From: Streptomyces profundus
GTDB lineage: Bacteria > Actinomycetota > Actinomycetes > Streptomycetales > Streptomycetaceae
DNA length: 64,000 nucleotides
Assembly (NCBI RefSeq): GCF_020740535.1
Contig: NZ_CP082362.1
Coordinates: 5,763,501 to 5,827,500, forward strand
Reading direction: 5' to 3'
Within the stretch, counting starts at the first letter, position 1, and each line of letters opens with the position of its first letter. Of this stretch, positions 22,539-29,869 are shown one piece after another. Position numbers and translations under genes: made by a program. The notes beneath the pieces are model-generated. The model saw only the letters and a program-made list of their open reading frames with translations. It was not told where the DNA came from and did no database searches.

Positions 22539-23891
22539 TCAGAAGTCCCACCCGTCCTCGTCGGCCGCCTCGGCGCCGCCCGACGGGTCGGCGAACGCCT
22601 CGCCCGCCATGCCGGCGGTCAGCGTCGCGCCGTCGGCCGGGTCGATCAGCAGGAAGGAGCCGGTGGCGCGGGAGTCCGCGTAGCGGTCGACCGGCAGCGG
22701 CTCGGCGGTGCGGACGACCACCCGGCCGATGTCGTTGGCCACCAGCCGTCCGGGCTCGGGGTGTTGGGAGAGATCGTCCAGGGTCAGCCGGGACGGGATC
22801 TCCCTGACGATCGCCTTGACGGTGCGGGTGGTGTGCTTGAGCAGCACCCGGGCGCCCGGGGTCAGCGGACGGTCGTGCAGATGGCAGACGGTGGCCGTGA
22901 GGTCCTGGCTGGTCGGCGCCGCGCTGTCGGCGGGGGCGATCAGATCGCCCCGGGAGATGTCCAGATCGTCCGCCAGGCTGAGCGTCACCGACTGCGGGGC
23001 CCACGCCACATCCACCGACTGGCCCAGCGCGTCGATCCCGGTGATCACGCTGCCGCGGCCCGAGGGGGCCACCGTCACCCGCTCGCCCACCCGCAGCACG
23101 CCGGACGCGATCTGGCCCGCGTACCCCCGGTAGTCCGGGTGTGCGGCGGACTGCGGCCTGATCACGTACTGCACGGGGAAGCGCGCCGGATCCCGCGACG
23201 GGTCGTGCGCCACCGGCACCGTCTCCAGGTGTTCGAGCACGGTGGGGCCGCCGTACCAGTCCATGGTGGCCGACGGGGTCACCACGTTGTCGCCCGCGAG
23301 CGCCGAGATGGGGATCGGGGTGATCTCGGGGACGCCGAGGGAGGCGGCGTACCGGGTGAACTCGGCGGCGATCGCGGCGAAGACGGGCTCCGCGTAGTCG
23401 ACCAGATCCATCTTGTTGACGGCCAGCACCACCTGCGGGACGCGCAGCAGGGCCGCGACCGCCGCGTGCCGGCGGGTCTGCTCCACCACGCCGTTGCGGG
23501 CGTCCACCAGGATGATCGCCAACTCGGCCGTCGAGGCGCCGGTCACCATGTTCCGGGTGTACTGCACATGCCCGGGGGTGTCGGCCAGGACGAAGCGCCG
23601 GCGTGCCGTGGCGAAGTAGCGGTAGGCCACGTCGATGGTGATGCCCTGCTCGCGCTCGGCGCGCAGCCCGTCCGTGAGCAGCGCCAGATCGGGCGCCTCC
23701 TGGCCCCGGTTGCGGGAGGCCAGCTCCACGGCCGCCAGCTGGTCGCTCAGCACCGACTTGGAGTCGTGCAACAGCCGCCCCACCAGCGTGGACTTGCCGT
23801 CGTCGACGGATCCGGCGGTGGCGAACCGCAGCAGCGAGGTGGCGGATATCGCCGCGCTGTCGGCGGTGTCGGCGGCGCTCTGGCCGGTCAT
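22539..23891 (-). CDS. cysN: sulfate adenylyltransferase GTPase subunit
   Basis: CysN (450 residues) couples GTP hydrolysis to the formation of adenosine phosphosulfate by CysD. The GTPase motifs are complete: G1 AGSVDDGKSTL, G3 DTPGHVQYTRN and G4 VNKMDL, followed by EF-Tu-like beta domains. There is no fused CysC kinase domain, and a separate cysC gene is present. The start ATG at 23891 overlaps the cysD stop codon by one base (TGATG), so translation is coupled. A frame opening upstream belongs to cysD in another phase. Confidence 0.95.
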   Translation of the reverse strand: MTGQSAADTADSAAISATSLLRFATAGSVDDGKSTLVGRLLHDSKSVLSDQLAAVELASRNRGQEAPDLALLTDGLRAEREQGITIDVAYRYFATARRRFVLADTPGHVQYTRNMVTGASTAELAIILVDARNGVVEQTRRHAAVAALLRVPQVVLAVNKMDLVDYAEPVFAAIAAEFTRYAASLGVPEITPIPISALAGDNVVTPSATMDWYGGPTVLEHLETVPVAHDPSRDPARFPVQYVIRPQSAAHPDYRGYAGQIASGVLRVGERVTVAPSGRGSVITGIDALGQSVDVAWAPQSVTLSLADDLDISRGDLIAPADSAAPTSQDLTATVCHLHDRPLTPGARVLLKHTTRTVKAIVREIPSRLTLDDLSQHPEPGRLVANDIGRVVVRTAEPLPVDRYADSRATGSFLLIDPADGATLTAGMAGEAFADPSGGAEAADEDGWDF

Positions 23892-24826
23892 CAGAAGTAC
23901 CCCTCGCGCTTGCGGTCCTCCATGGCGGCCTCCGACAGCTTGTCGTCGGCCCGGGTGGCGCCCCGTTCGGTCAGCCGGGAGGCGGCGATCTCGGCGATGA
24001 TCTGCTCGATGGTCTCCGCCGACGACTCCACGGCCCCGGTGCAGGACATGTCGCCGACGGTGCGGTACCGCACCTGGCGGCTGGCCACCGTCTCGGCCCC
24101 CTTGGCGCCGCCCCACTCGCCCGGGGCCAGCCACATGCCGTCGCGCCGGAACACGTCGCGGTGGTGCGCGTAGTAGATCGCCGGGATCTCGATCTTCTCC
24201 CTGGCGATGTACTGCCAGACGTCCAGCTCGGTCCAGTTGGAGAGCGGGAACACCCGGACGTGCTCGCCGGGCGCGTGCCGCCCGTTGTAGAGCTGCCACA
24301 GCTCGGGCCGCTGCCGCCTCGGGTCCCAGCCGCCGAACTCGTCGCGCAGCGAGAACACCCGCTCCTTGGCCCTGGCCTTCTCCTCGTCGCGCCGCCCGCC
24401 GCCGAAGACCGCGTCGAAGCGGTGTGCGTCGATGGCGTGCAGCAGCGGCACCGTCTGTAGCGGGTTGCGCGTTCCGTCGGGCCTCTCGCGCAGTTCGCCC
24501 CTGTCGATGAAGTCCTGCACCAGCGCGACTTCGAGGCGCAGTCCGTGCCTGGCCACCACCGCGTCGCGGTAGGCGATGACCTCGGGGAAGTTGTGCCCCG
24601 TGTCGACGTGCAGCAGGGCGAACGGGAGCGGCGCGGGCGCGAACGCCTTGAGCGCCAGGTGCAGCATGACGATGGAGTCCTTGCCGCCCGAGAAGAGGAT
24701 CACCGGCCGCTCGAACTCGCCCGCCACCTCGCGGAAGATATGGACCGCCTCGGACTCCAGCACATCTAGATGGGAGAGGGCGAAGGGCCCGCCGACCTCG
24801 TCGGTGATCGAGAGTGCCGCCTTCAT
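23891..24826 (-). CDS. cysD: sulfate adenylyltransferase subunit 2
   Basis: CysD (311 residues) is the catalytic subunit that activates sulfate with ATP. The PP-loop is VILFSGGKDSIVMLHLA, and the family segments FGGGRRDEEKARAKER and FPLSNWTELDVWQYI are present. ATG 24826 is chosen because AAAGGA lies 8 nt upstream and because it gives the usual family length; GTG 24856 would overlap cysC. The gene lies between cysC and cysN in the sulfur operon. Confidence 0.95.
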   Translation of the reverse strand: MKAALSITDEVGGPFALSHLDVLESEAVHIFREVAGEFERPVILFSGGKDSIVMLHLALKAFAPAPLPFALLHVDTGHNFPEVIAYRDAVVARHGLRLEVALVQDFIDRGELRERPDGTRNPLQTVPLLHAIDAHRFDAVFGGGRRDEEKARAKERVFSLRDEFGGWDPRRQRPELWQLYNGRHAPGEHVRVFPLSNWTELDVWQYIAREKIEIPAIYYAHHRDVFRRDGMWLAPGEWGGAKGAETVASRQVRYRTVGDMSCTGAVESSAETIEQIIAEIAASRLTERGATRADDKLSEAAMEDRKREGYF

Positions 24827-24852
24827 GGAGGAGTCCTTTCGTTCGTCCTCGA

Positions 24853-25398
24853 TCACGCCAACCCCCGGTCGGTCAGCAGCGCGTGCAGCGCCGACGCGGA
24901 CTCGGCGACCGTCTGCTCGTGCGCCGCGATCCGCAGATCCGGGTCCGCCGGCGCCTCGTAGGGGTCGTCGACGCCGGTCAGCCCCGTCAGTTCACCGCTG
25001 GCCTGCCGGGCGTAGAGGCCCTTGACGTCGCGCTCCGAGCAGACCTCGACCGGGGTCGCCACATGCACCTCCAGATAGCCGGTGCCGCCCGCCTGGTGGT
25101 GCTTGCGGACGGCCTCGCGGCTGTCGGCGTAGGGGGCTATCACCGGCACCAGGACCTTCACCCCGTGCGAGGCGAGCAGTTCGGCGACGAAGCCGATCCG
25201 CCGGACGTTGGTGTGCCGGTCCTCCCGGGAGAAGCCGAGCCCGGCGGAGAGGAAGGTGCGGATCTCGTCCCCGTCGAGCACCTCGACCCGGTGGCCCTCG
25301 TCGGCGAGCCGGGCGGCCAGCGCCTCGGCGATGGTGGTCTTGCCCGCGCTGGGCAGCCCGGTGAGCCAGACGGTGGCACCACGCTCGACCGTCGCCAT
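24853..25398 (-). CDS. cysC: adenylyl-sulfate kinase
   Basis: This 181-residue kinase phosphorylates APS to PAPS. The P-loop is TGLPSAGKTTIAEAL, followed by EVLDGDEIRTFLSAGLGFSREDR and a family VKGLYA segment. ATG 25398 is chosen because GAGGAG lies 7 nt upstream; ATG 25440 overlaps the cysH stop and is the alternative. Because the neighbouring CysH has the iron-sulfur ligands of an APS reductase, CysC may serve PAPS needs rather than the main reductive route. Confidence 0.93.
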   Translation of the reverse strand: MATVERGATVWLTGLPSAGKTTIAEALAARLADEGHRVEVLDGDEIRTFLSAGLGFSREDRHTNVRRIGFVAELLASHGVKVLVPVIAPYADSREAVRKHHQAGGTGYLEVHVATPVEVCSERDVKGLYARQASGELTGLTGVDDPYEAPADPDLRIAAHEQTVAESASALHALLTDRGLA

Positions 25399-25439
25399 GT
25401 CCCCACTCCTCGCGTCCCGCGCCGTTTCGGTCCTGGTCA

Positions 25440-26156
25440 TCAGCCGTGCAACCCGCACTCGGTCTTGCCCAGGCCCGCCCAGCGGCCGGCCCGCGCGTCC
25501 TCGCCCTCGGCGACCCTGCGGGTGCAGGGCGCGCAGCCGATCGAGGCGTAGCCGTCCTGGAGCAGCGGGTTGGTGAGCACGCCGTGCTCGGCGACATACG
25601 CCGCCACGTCGTCCTGGGTCCAGCGGGCGATGGGGGCGATCTTCACCAGCGCGCGCCGCGCGTCCCAGCCGACCACGGGCGTGTCGGCCCGGGTGGGGGA
25701 CTCGTCCCTGCGCAGGCCCGTGGCCCACGCGTCGTAGCCGGCGAGCCCGCGCTCCAGCGGGGCGACCTTGCGCAGCGCGCAGCAGCGGTCGGGGTCGCGC
25801 TCATGGAGCCGGGGGCCCCACTCGGCGTCCTGCTCGGCGACGGTCCTGGCCGGCGTCAACGTCCGCACGTTGACGTCCAGCACGGTGGCGACCGCGTCCC
25901 TGGTGCCGATGGTCTCGGGGAAGTGGTAGCCGGTGTCCAGGAACACCACGTCGACGCCCGGCCTGGCGCGGGAGGCCAGATGGGCGACGACGGCGTCCTC
26001 CATCGACGAGGTGACGCAGAACCGGTCGCCGAAGGTGTCGGTGGCCCAACGCAGGATGTCGACCGCGTCCGCGTCCTCAAGCTCGCGGCCCGCGCGCTCG
26101 GCCAGGTCCCGCAACTCCTCGACGCGTGCGGCGGATCGGCTGGTGGTGGTGTCCAA
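25440..26156 (-). CDS. cysH: phosphoadenylyl/adenylyl-sulfate reductase
   Basis: This 238-residue enzyme reduces activated sulfate to sulfite. The C-terminus ends with the catalytic KTECGLHG. The pairs DRCCALRK and GCAPCTRR supply the CC...CxxC ligands of a [4Fe-4S] cluster, which mark APS-type assimilatory reductases. It starts at TTG 26156, the only start codon near the ribosome site AAGGAGG (26162-26168), which overlaps the stop codon of the zinc-ribbon gene. VTSSMEDAVVAHLA is the nucleotide-binding P-loop variant of the family. Confidence 0.93.
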   Translation of the reverse strand: MDTTTSRSAARVEELRDLAERAGRELEDADAVDILRWATDTFGDRFCVTSSMEDAVVAHLASRARPGVDVVFLDTGYHFPETIGTRDAVATVLDVNVRTLTPARTVAEQDAEWGPRLHERDPDRCCALRKVAPLERGLAGYDAWATGLRRDESPTRADTPVVGWDARRALVKIAPIARWTQDDVAAYVAEHGVLTNPLLQDGYASIGCAPCTRRVAEGEDARAGRWAGLGKTECGLHG

Positions 26157-26167
26157 CGTGCCCTCCT

Positions 26168-26353
26168 TCAGCTGGCGTCCTGGCCGTCGTCGGCGACGGG
26201 GCGGGTGAGACCGCTGGCCAACAGGCCCAGGAACGACAGTCGGAACGCCCGGTTGCAGGCGCCGCATTCCCAGGCGCCGTGACCGGCCTCGCTGGGCCGG
26301 AGATCCTCGTCGGCGCAGTAGGGGCAGTAGAACGGCGCGGCCCGCTCGCTCAC
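26168..26353 (-). CDS. small zinc-ribbon protein of the sulfite reductase operon
   Basis: This 61-residue protein has two CxxC pairs, YCPYC near residue 10 and CGAC near residue 30, spaced like a zinc ribbon or rubredoxin-type knuckle. A short hydrophobic segment follows (RLSFLGLLASGL). GTG 26353 overlaps the sir stop codon by 4 bp (GTGA), so it is translationally coupled to sir, and cysH begins 11 bp after it. It corresponds to a small gene that lies between sir and cysH in other Streptomyces. The role is unknown; zinc binding or electron-carrier binding to sulfite reductase is possible. Confidence 0.8.
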   Translation of the reverse strand: MSERAAPFYCPYCADEDLRPSEAGHGAWECGACNRAFRLSFLGLLASGLTRPVADDGQDAS

Positions 26354-28044
26354 GTGAGCTCCTCCTCGGTGGCGCGGGCCGCCCACTGGGCGAAGCGCTC
26401 CCCGGGCTCGCGCCCGGCCTCGAAGGCACGCAGCACCCGCTCCGCGTAGTCGGCGAGACCGGTAGCGGTGACCTTGAGGCCGCGCACCTTGCGGCCGAAG
26501 CCGGGGTCGAGGCCGAGGGAGCCGCCGAGGTGCACCTGGAAGCCCTCCACCTGCTTGCCCTCGTCGTCGGTGACCAGCTGGCCCTTGAGGCCGATGTCGG
26601 CGACCTGGATACGGGCGCAGGAGTTGGGGCAGCCGTTGATGTTGATGGTGATGGGCTCGGCGAAGTCCGGGAGCCTGCGCTCCAGTTCGTCGATCAGCCA
26701 CTGGCCCCGGCTCTTGGTCTCCACGATGGCGAGCTTGCAGAACTCGATGCCGGTGCAGGCCATGGTGCCGCGCCGGAACGAGGAGGGGCGGGTGGTGAGG
26801 TCCAACGCCTCCAGGCCGTCGGCGAGCTGCTCGACCTGGTCCTCGGGCACGTCCAGGATCAGCATCTTCTGGTGGACGGTGGTGCGCACCCGGTGCGAGC
26901 CGTGGGCCTCGGCGAGATCGGCGATCTTGGCGAGTGTGGTGCCGTCGACCCGCCCCACGCGCGGCGCGAAGCCCAGGTAGAACCGGCCGTCCTTCTGCCG
27001 GTGCACGCCGATGTGGTCCCGCCAGTCGTTGGGCGGCTGCTCGGGCGCCGGGCCGTCGACCATCCGGCGCAGCAGGTACTCGTCCTCCAGCACCTGGCGG
27101 AACTTGGCGACGCCCCAGTCCTTCAGCAGGAACTTGATCCGGGCGCGGGTGCGCAGCCGCCGGTAGCCGTAGTCGCGGAAGAGGCCGACCACGCCCTCGT
27201 GCACGTCGGCGACCTCCTCCAACGGGACCCAGGCGCCGAGGCGTTGCCCGAGGCTCGGGTTGGTGGAGAGACCGCCGCCGACCCACACGTCGAAGCCCGG
27301 GCCGCGCTCGGGGTGGACCACGCCGACGAAGGCGATGTCGTTGATCTCGTGCACCACGTCCAGCAGCGGTGACCCCGAGATCGCCGACTTGAACTTGCGC
27401 GGGAGGTTGGAGTAGGCCCTGTTGCCGATCACCCGGCGCTGGATGGCCTCGATGGCCGGGGTGCCGTCGATGATCTCGTCGGCCGCGATGCCGGCGACGG
27501 GGGAGCCCACGATCACCCGGGGGGTGTCGCCGCACGCCTCGGTGGTGGAGAGGCCGACGCCCTCAAGGCGCCGCCAGATCTCCGGCATGTCCTCGATGCG
27601 GATCCAGTGGTACTGGACGTTCTGCCGGTCGGTGATGTCGGCGGTGCCGCGCGCGAACTCCTGTGATATCTCGCCGATCACCCGCAGCTGCTCGGTGGTC
27701 AATAGCCCGCCGTCGATGCGGACGCGGAGCATGAAGAACTCGTCGTCCAGCTCCTCGGGCTCCAGGATCGCGGTCTTGCCGCCGTCGATCCCCGGCTTGC
27801 GCTGGGTGTACAGACCCCACCAGCGCATCCGGCCGCGCAGGTCGGCGCCGTCGATCGAGTCGAATCCCCGGTGCGCGTAGATCGTCTCAATGCGTGTCCG
27901 CACATTGAGACCGTTGTCGTCCTTCTTCGTCTGCTCGTTGGCGTTGAGAGGCGTCATGTGCCCGGCGGCCCACTGGCCTTCGCCGCGGTGACGGCCGACC
28001 TTGCGGCGGGGGGTGCCGACGGGCTTCTTGGCGGAGTCCGACAT
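26350..28044 (-). CDS. sir: ferredoxin-type nitrite/sulfite reductase
   Basis: This 564-residue enzyme reduces sulfite to sulfide using siroheme and a [4Fe-4S] cluster. The cluster and siroheme ligands are visible as ACTGIEFCKLA and NGCPNSCARIQ in the C-terminal half. Siroheme-pocket segments TDRQNVQYHWI and AYSNLPRKFKSAISG are also present. ATG 28044 is chosen (MSDSAKK), with ATG 28025-proximal residues in frame; GTG 28101 would add 19 residues without family support. It is the first large gene of the operon. A cysteine leader peptide lies 157 bp upstream, separated from it by a C-rich tract. Siroheme for it can come from the chelatase at the operon's end. Confidence 0.93.
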   Translation of the reverse strand: MSDSAKKPVGTPRRKVGRHRGEGQWAAGHMTPLNANEQTKKDDNGLNVRTRIETIYAHRGFDSIDGADLRGRMRWWGLYTQRKPGIDGGKTAILEPEELDDEFFMLRVRIDGGLLTTEQLRVIGEISQEFARGTADITDRQNVQYHWIRIEDMPEIWRRLEGVGLSTTEACGDTPRVIVGSPVAGIAADEIIDGTPAIEAIQRRVIGNRAYSNLPRKFKSAISGSPLLDVVHEINDIAFVGVVHPERGPGFDVWVGGGLSTNPSLGQRLGAWVPLEEVADVHEGVVGLFRDYGYRRLRTRARIKFLLKDWGVAKFRQVLEDEYLLRRMVDGPAPEQPPNDWRDHIGVHRQKDGRFYLGFAPRVGRVDGTTLAKIADLAEAHGSHRVRTTVHQKMLILDVPEDQVEQLADGLEALDLTTRPSSFRRGTMACTGIEFCKLAIVETKSRGQWLIDELERRLPDFAEPITININGCPNSCARIQVADIGLKGQLVTDDEGKQVEGFQVHLGGSLGLDPGFGRKVRGLKVTATGLADYAERVLRAFEAGREPGERFAQWAARATEEELT

Positions 28045-28200
28045 GATCACGGTCTTTCTGCGGGCAGCAGGGACGCTCCGTCCTGGGGACCGGCGCGACA
28101 TCGCGGCGGGCAGGGCAGAGTCGGGAGGAAAAGACAGCAGGAAGGCGCGGAGGGAGCCGGGAGCTCGGCGGGCGGGACGAACCGTGCGGCTCGGCGCGAA

Positions 28201-28284
28201 CTAGGACACCGGACAGATGGCGCTTGACATTCGACCGAGATCCACATGGCGGCGACTCACCAAGGCAATTCCCGCTCGCGACAT
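28201..28284 (-). CDS. 27-residue cysteine leader peptide (sir operon)
   Basis: This frame encodes a peptide with the core VSRRHVDLGRMSSAICPVS and a stop at 28201. It has one cysteine, at codon 24, after the conserved R-H-V-D-L and S-A-I segments shared with the leaders at 16617 and 16852. ATG 28284 follows AACGCT by 6 nt, compatible with a leaderless mRNA. The sir start is 157 bp downstream. The region between them is rich in C and T and poor in G on the transcript strand, as expected for a Rho-loading site. The peptide probably couples expression of the whole sulfur operon to cysteine supply. Confidence 0.87.
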   Translation of the reverse strand: MSRAGIALVSRRHVDLGRMSSAICPVS

Positions 28285-28324
28285 GACGGCAGCGTTGCAC
28301 GCGGTGACCCCGCCGTCCACCACC

Positions 28325-28339
28325 GTCCAATATGTGGAC
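28325..28339. promoter_or_regulatory. 15-bp inverted repeat upstream of the sir leader
   Basis: GTCCAATATGTGGAC is an inverted repeat GTCCA-N5-TGGAC. Its centre is about 48 bp upstream of the leader start, a distance similar to that of the palindrome at 16749-16763. CCAATATNTNGAC also occurs upstream of the third leader at 16806-16818. Confidence 0.5.
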
Positions 28340-28431
28340 GCGGGTGTCCTGCATCATGGACGGGGTGAAGGGGGTCTCACTCTCCGTGGCGCACGCCCCC
28401 CTGGCACCCTCCCGACCGGGTCCCGGCATCG

Positions 28432-28469
28432 CGAACGGCCCCGAGGTGTGGGGTCCCAGGGGCCGTTCG
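28432..28469 (-). terminator. hairpin terminator
   Basis: CGAACGGCCCC (28432-28442) pairs perfectly with GGGGCCGTTCG (28459-28469). It lies 29 bp downstream of the 28498-29004 gene and probably ends that transcript. Confidence 0.75.
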
Positions 28470-28497
28470 GTGGGGGGACGGAGAGGGGCCGGTCCGG

Positions 28498-29004
28498 TCA
28501 GATCCGGATCAGCAGCTCCAGCAGGTCCCGGTAGTCGCGGAGTGCGGTGCGCTGGGCCTCCGTGTCGCCGGCGGCGTCGCCGGCGTCGGGCGCGTCCACC
28601 GGGCCCTGCCAGCCGTCACGCAGCGCGCGGCGCCGGTTCGCCAGCTCCTCGGTGAGGCGGGCCACCGCCTGTTCGAGCGCGGCGTCCGCCGCCGCGACCG
28701 ACTCCCGGGGGGCGTCGACGAAGCCGGCGACCGCGCCCTTGACCTCGGCGCGCAGCCGGTCCGCCTCCTCGGGCGTGAACAGCGGGCCCACGGCGCGGCG
28801 TTCCCCGCTCCCGACCATGGGGTCAGGGGTGTGGTCGGGAGCGGAGCCTCCTGGCCGCTGGTCGGCGGCGGCCACCGGCTGGGGGGTTCCGGTGTCGCCC
28901 TCGGGAAGGTCCTTCGGGGATTCCGGCGCCGTCGGGGCCTCCTGGCTCTCGGCGCGGGGCGCGTCATCGGCGCGGTTCTTGCTGAGACGTTCGGTCAGCC
29001 TCAT
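28498..29004 (-). CDS. hypothetical protein, partner of the next gene
   Basis: This 168-residue protein is not recognised. Residues 1-75 are low-complexity (Pro, Glu, Asp, Ala) and probably disordered. Residues 85-168 are helical and include GAVAGFVDAPRESVAAADAA and end in LRDYRDLLELLIRI. The segment FVDAP with the helix after it resembles FVDSPAGAIAEVDQLLNRLIREL in the neighbouring protein, so the two may share a domain. There is no signal peptide or membrane segment. Its start codon overlaps the stop of the upstream gene by one base, so the two are coupled. Confidence 0.7.
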   Translation of the reverse strand: MRLTERLSKNRADDAPRAESQEAPTAPESPKDLPEGDTGTPQPVAAADQRPGGSAPDHTPDPMVGSGERRAVGPLFTPEEADRLRAEVKGAVAGFVDAPRESVAAADAALEQAVARLTEELANRRRALRDGWQGPVDAPDAGDAAGDTEAQRTALRDYRDLLELLIRI

Positions 29005-29651
29005 CAGACGTCGCCTCCTCGGCTCTGCGTGGTGCCCGTGGCCTCGGCCGGCGTGCCCCCCGCCTCGGTGTCCGCGCTCTCGTCGGCGGCCGGCTTCCCC
29101 GCCAGCAGCGCGTCGAACAGCTCGCGGGCGGCGAGCAGCGACGAGCGCAGCTCCTCCGTGCGCTCCGCCATGGCCCGGGCCAGATCCTCCCGGCTCGCCA
29201 GGGTGTGCACCCGGCGATAGCCGTCCACCTGGTGCGGATGGTGCACGGAGACGGCGGCCAACTGCTCGCCGTAGCCGTCCGACGGGTAGCCGAGCTCCCG
29301 GATCAGCCGGTTGAGCAACTGGTCCACCTCGGCGATCGCGCCGGCCGGGGAGTCGACGAACTGCTCCTGGGCCCTGGCCCAGGAGGCCCGGTACGCGTCA
29401 TGCCGTTCGGCGGGCAGGGAGCGGGCGCGGAAGCGGCGGTGGAGCCGCAGCCGGCTGGCCAACTCCTTGTGGGCGGCCCTGGTGTCCCCCTGGTGTCGTG
29501 CCACGGCGCGCTCGTACTCCGGGCCGAAGCGTCGCCGCAGCAGGCCGCCACCCGGGGCCATCGTCGGCAGGGGCCGTCCCGTCGCGGCCAGCCCACCCAG
29601 CACCAGGGCCGCGAGGACCACCAGGCTCAGGATGATGATCAGTATCGTCAT
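29004..29651 (-). CDS. hypothetical membrane-anchored protein
   Basis: This 215-residue protein is not recognised by family. One N-terminal membrane helix (TILIIILSLVVLAALVLGGLA) would anchor it, with a mostly helical, charged cytoplasmic part (residues 30-195) and a disordered C-terminal tail rich in Ala, Glu and Thr. The helix pair around FVDSPAGAIAEVDQLL resembles a segment in the downstream protein. Its stop overlaps the start of that gene by one base. A structural or stress role with its partner is possible, but nothing in the sequence names one. Confidence 0.75.
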   Translation of the reverse strand: MTILIIILSLVVLAALVLGGLAATGRPLPTMAPGGGLLRRRFGPEYERAVARHQGDTRAAHKELASRLRLHRRFRARSLPAERHDAYRASWARAQEQFVDSPAGAIAEVDQLLNRLIRELGYPSDGYGEQLAAVSVHHPHQVDGYRRVHTLASREDLARAMAERTEELRSSLLAARELFDALLAGKPAADESADTEAGGTPAEATGTTQSRGGDV

Positions 29652-29790
29652 GACGTCCCTTTCGCAGAGATCCTCTCAGCGAGGTTGTCATCAGGACGCG
29701 TTACCCAATCGAAACCTTCCAAACGTGCCCGATGGCCTGACAGTTGGCGGAACGCGACCGCCGCACGGGGCCAGCCGCGCCCGGCGCCCG

Positions 29791-29827
29791 CCCGGCCTGG
29801 CGGCTTCGGTGTTCCCGCCGGGCCGGG
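29791..29827 (-). terminator. hairpin terminator
   Basis: CCCGGCCTGGCGG (29791-29803) and CCGCCGGGCCGGG (29815-29827) pair at 12 of 13 positions with an 11-nt loop. The hairpin lies 43 bp past the end of the acyl-CoA dehydrogenase gene and probably ends it. Confidence 0.7.
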
Positions 29828-29869
29828 CCGTGGTTTGGCCCGCTGCCCCCCGGGGCCCCGTTGCTCCTC

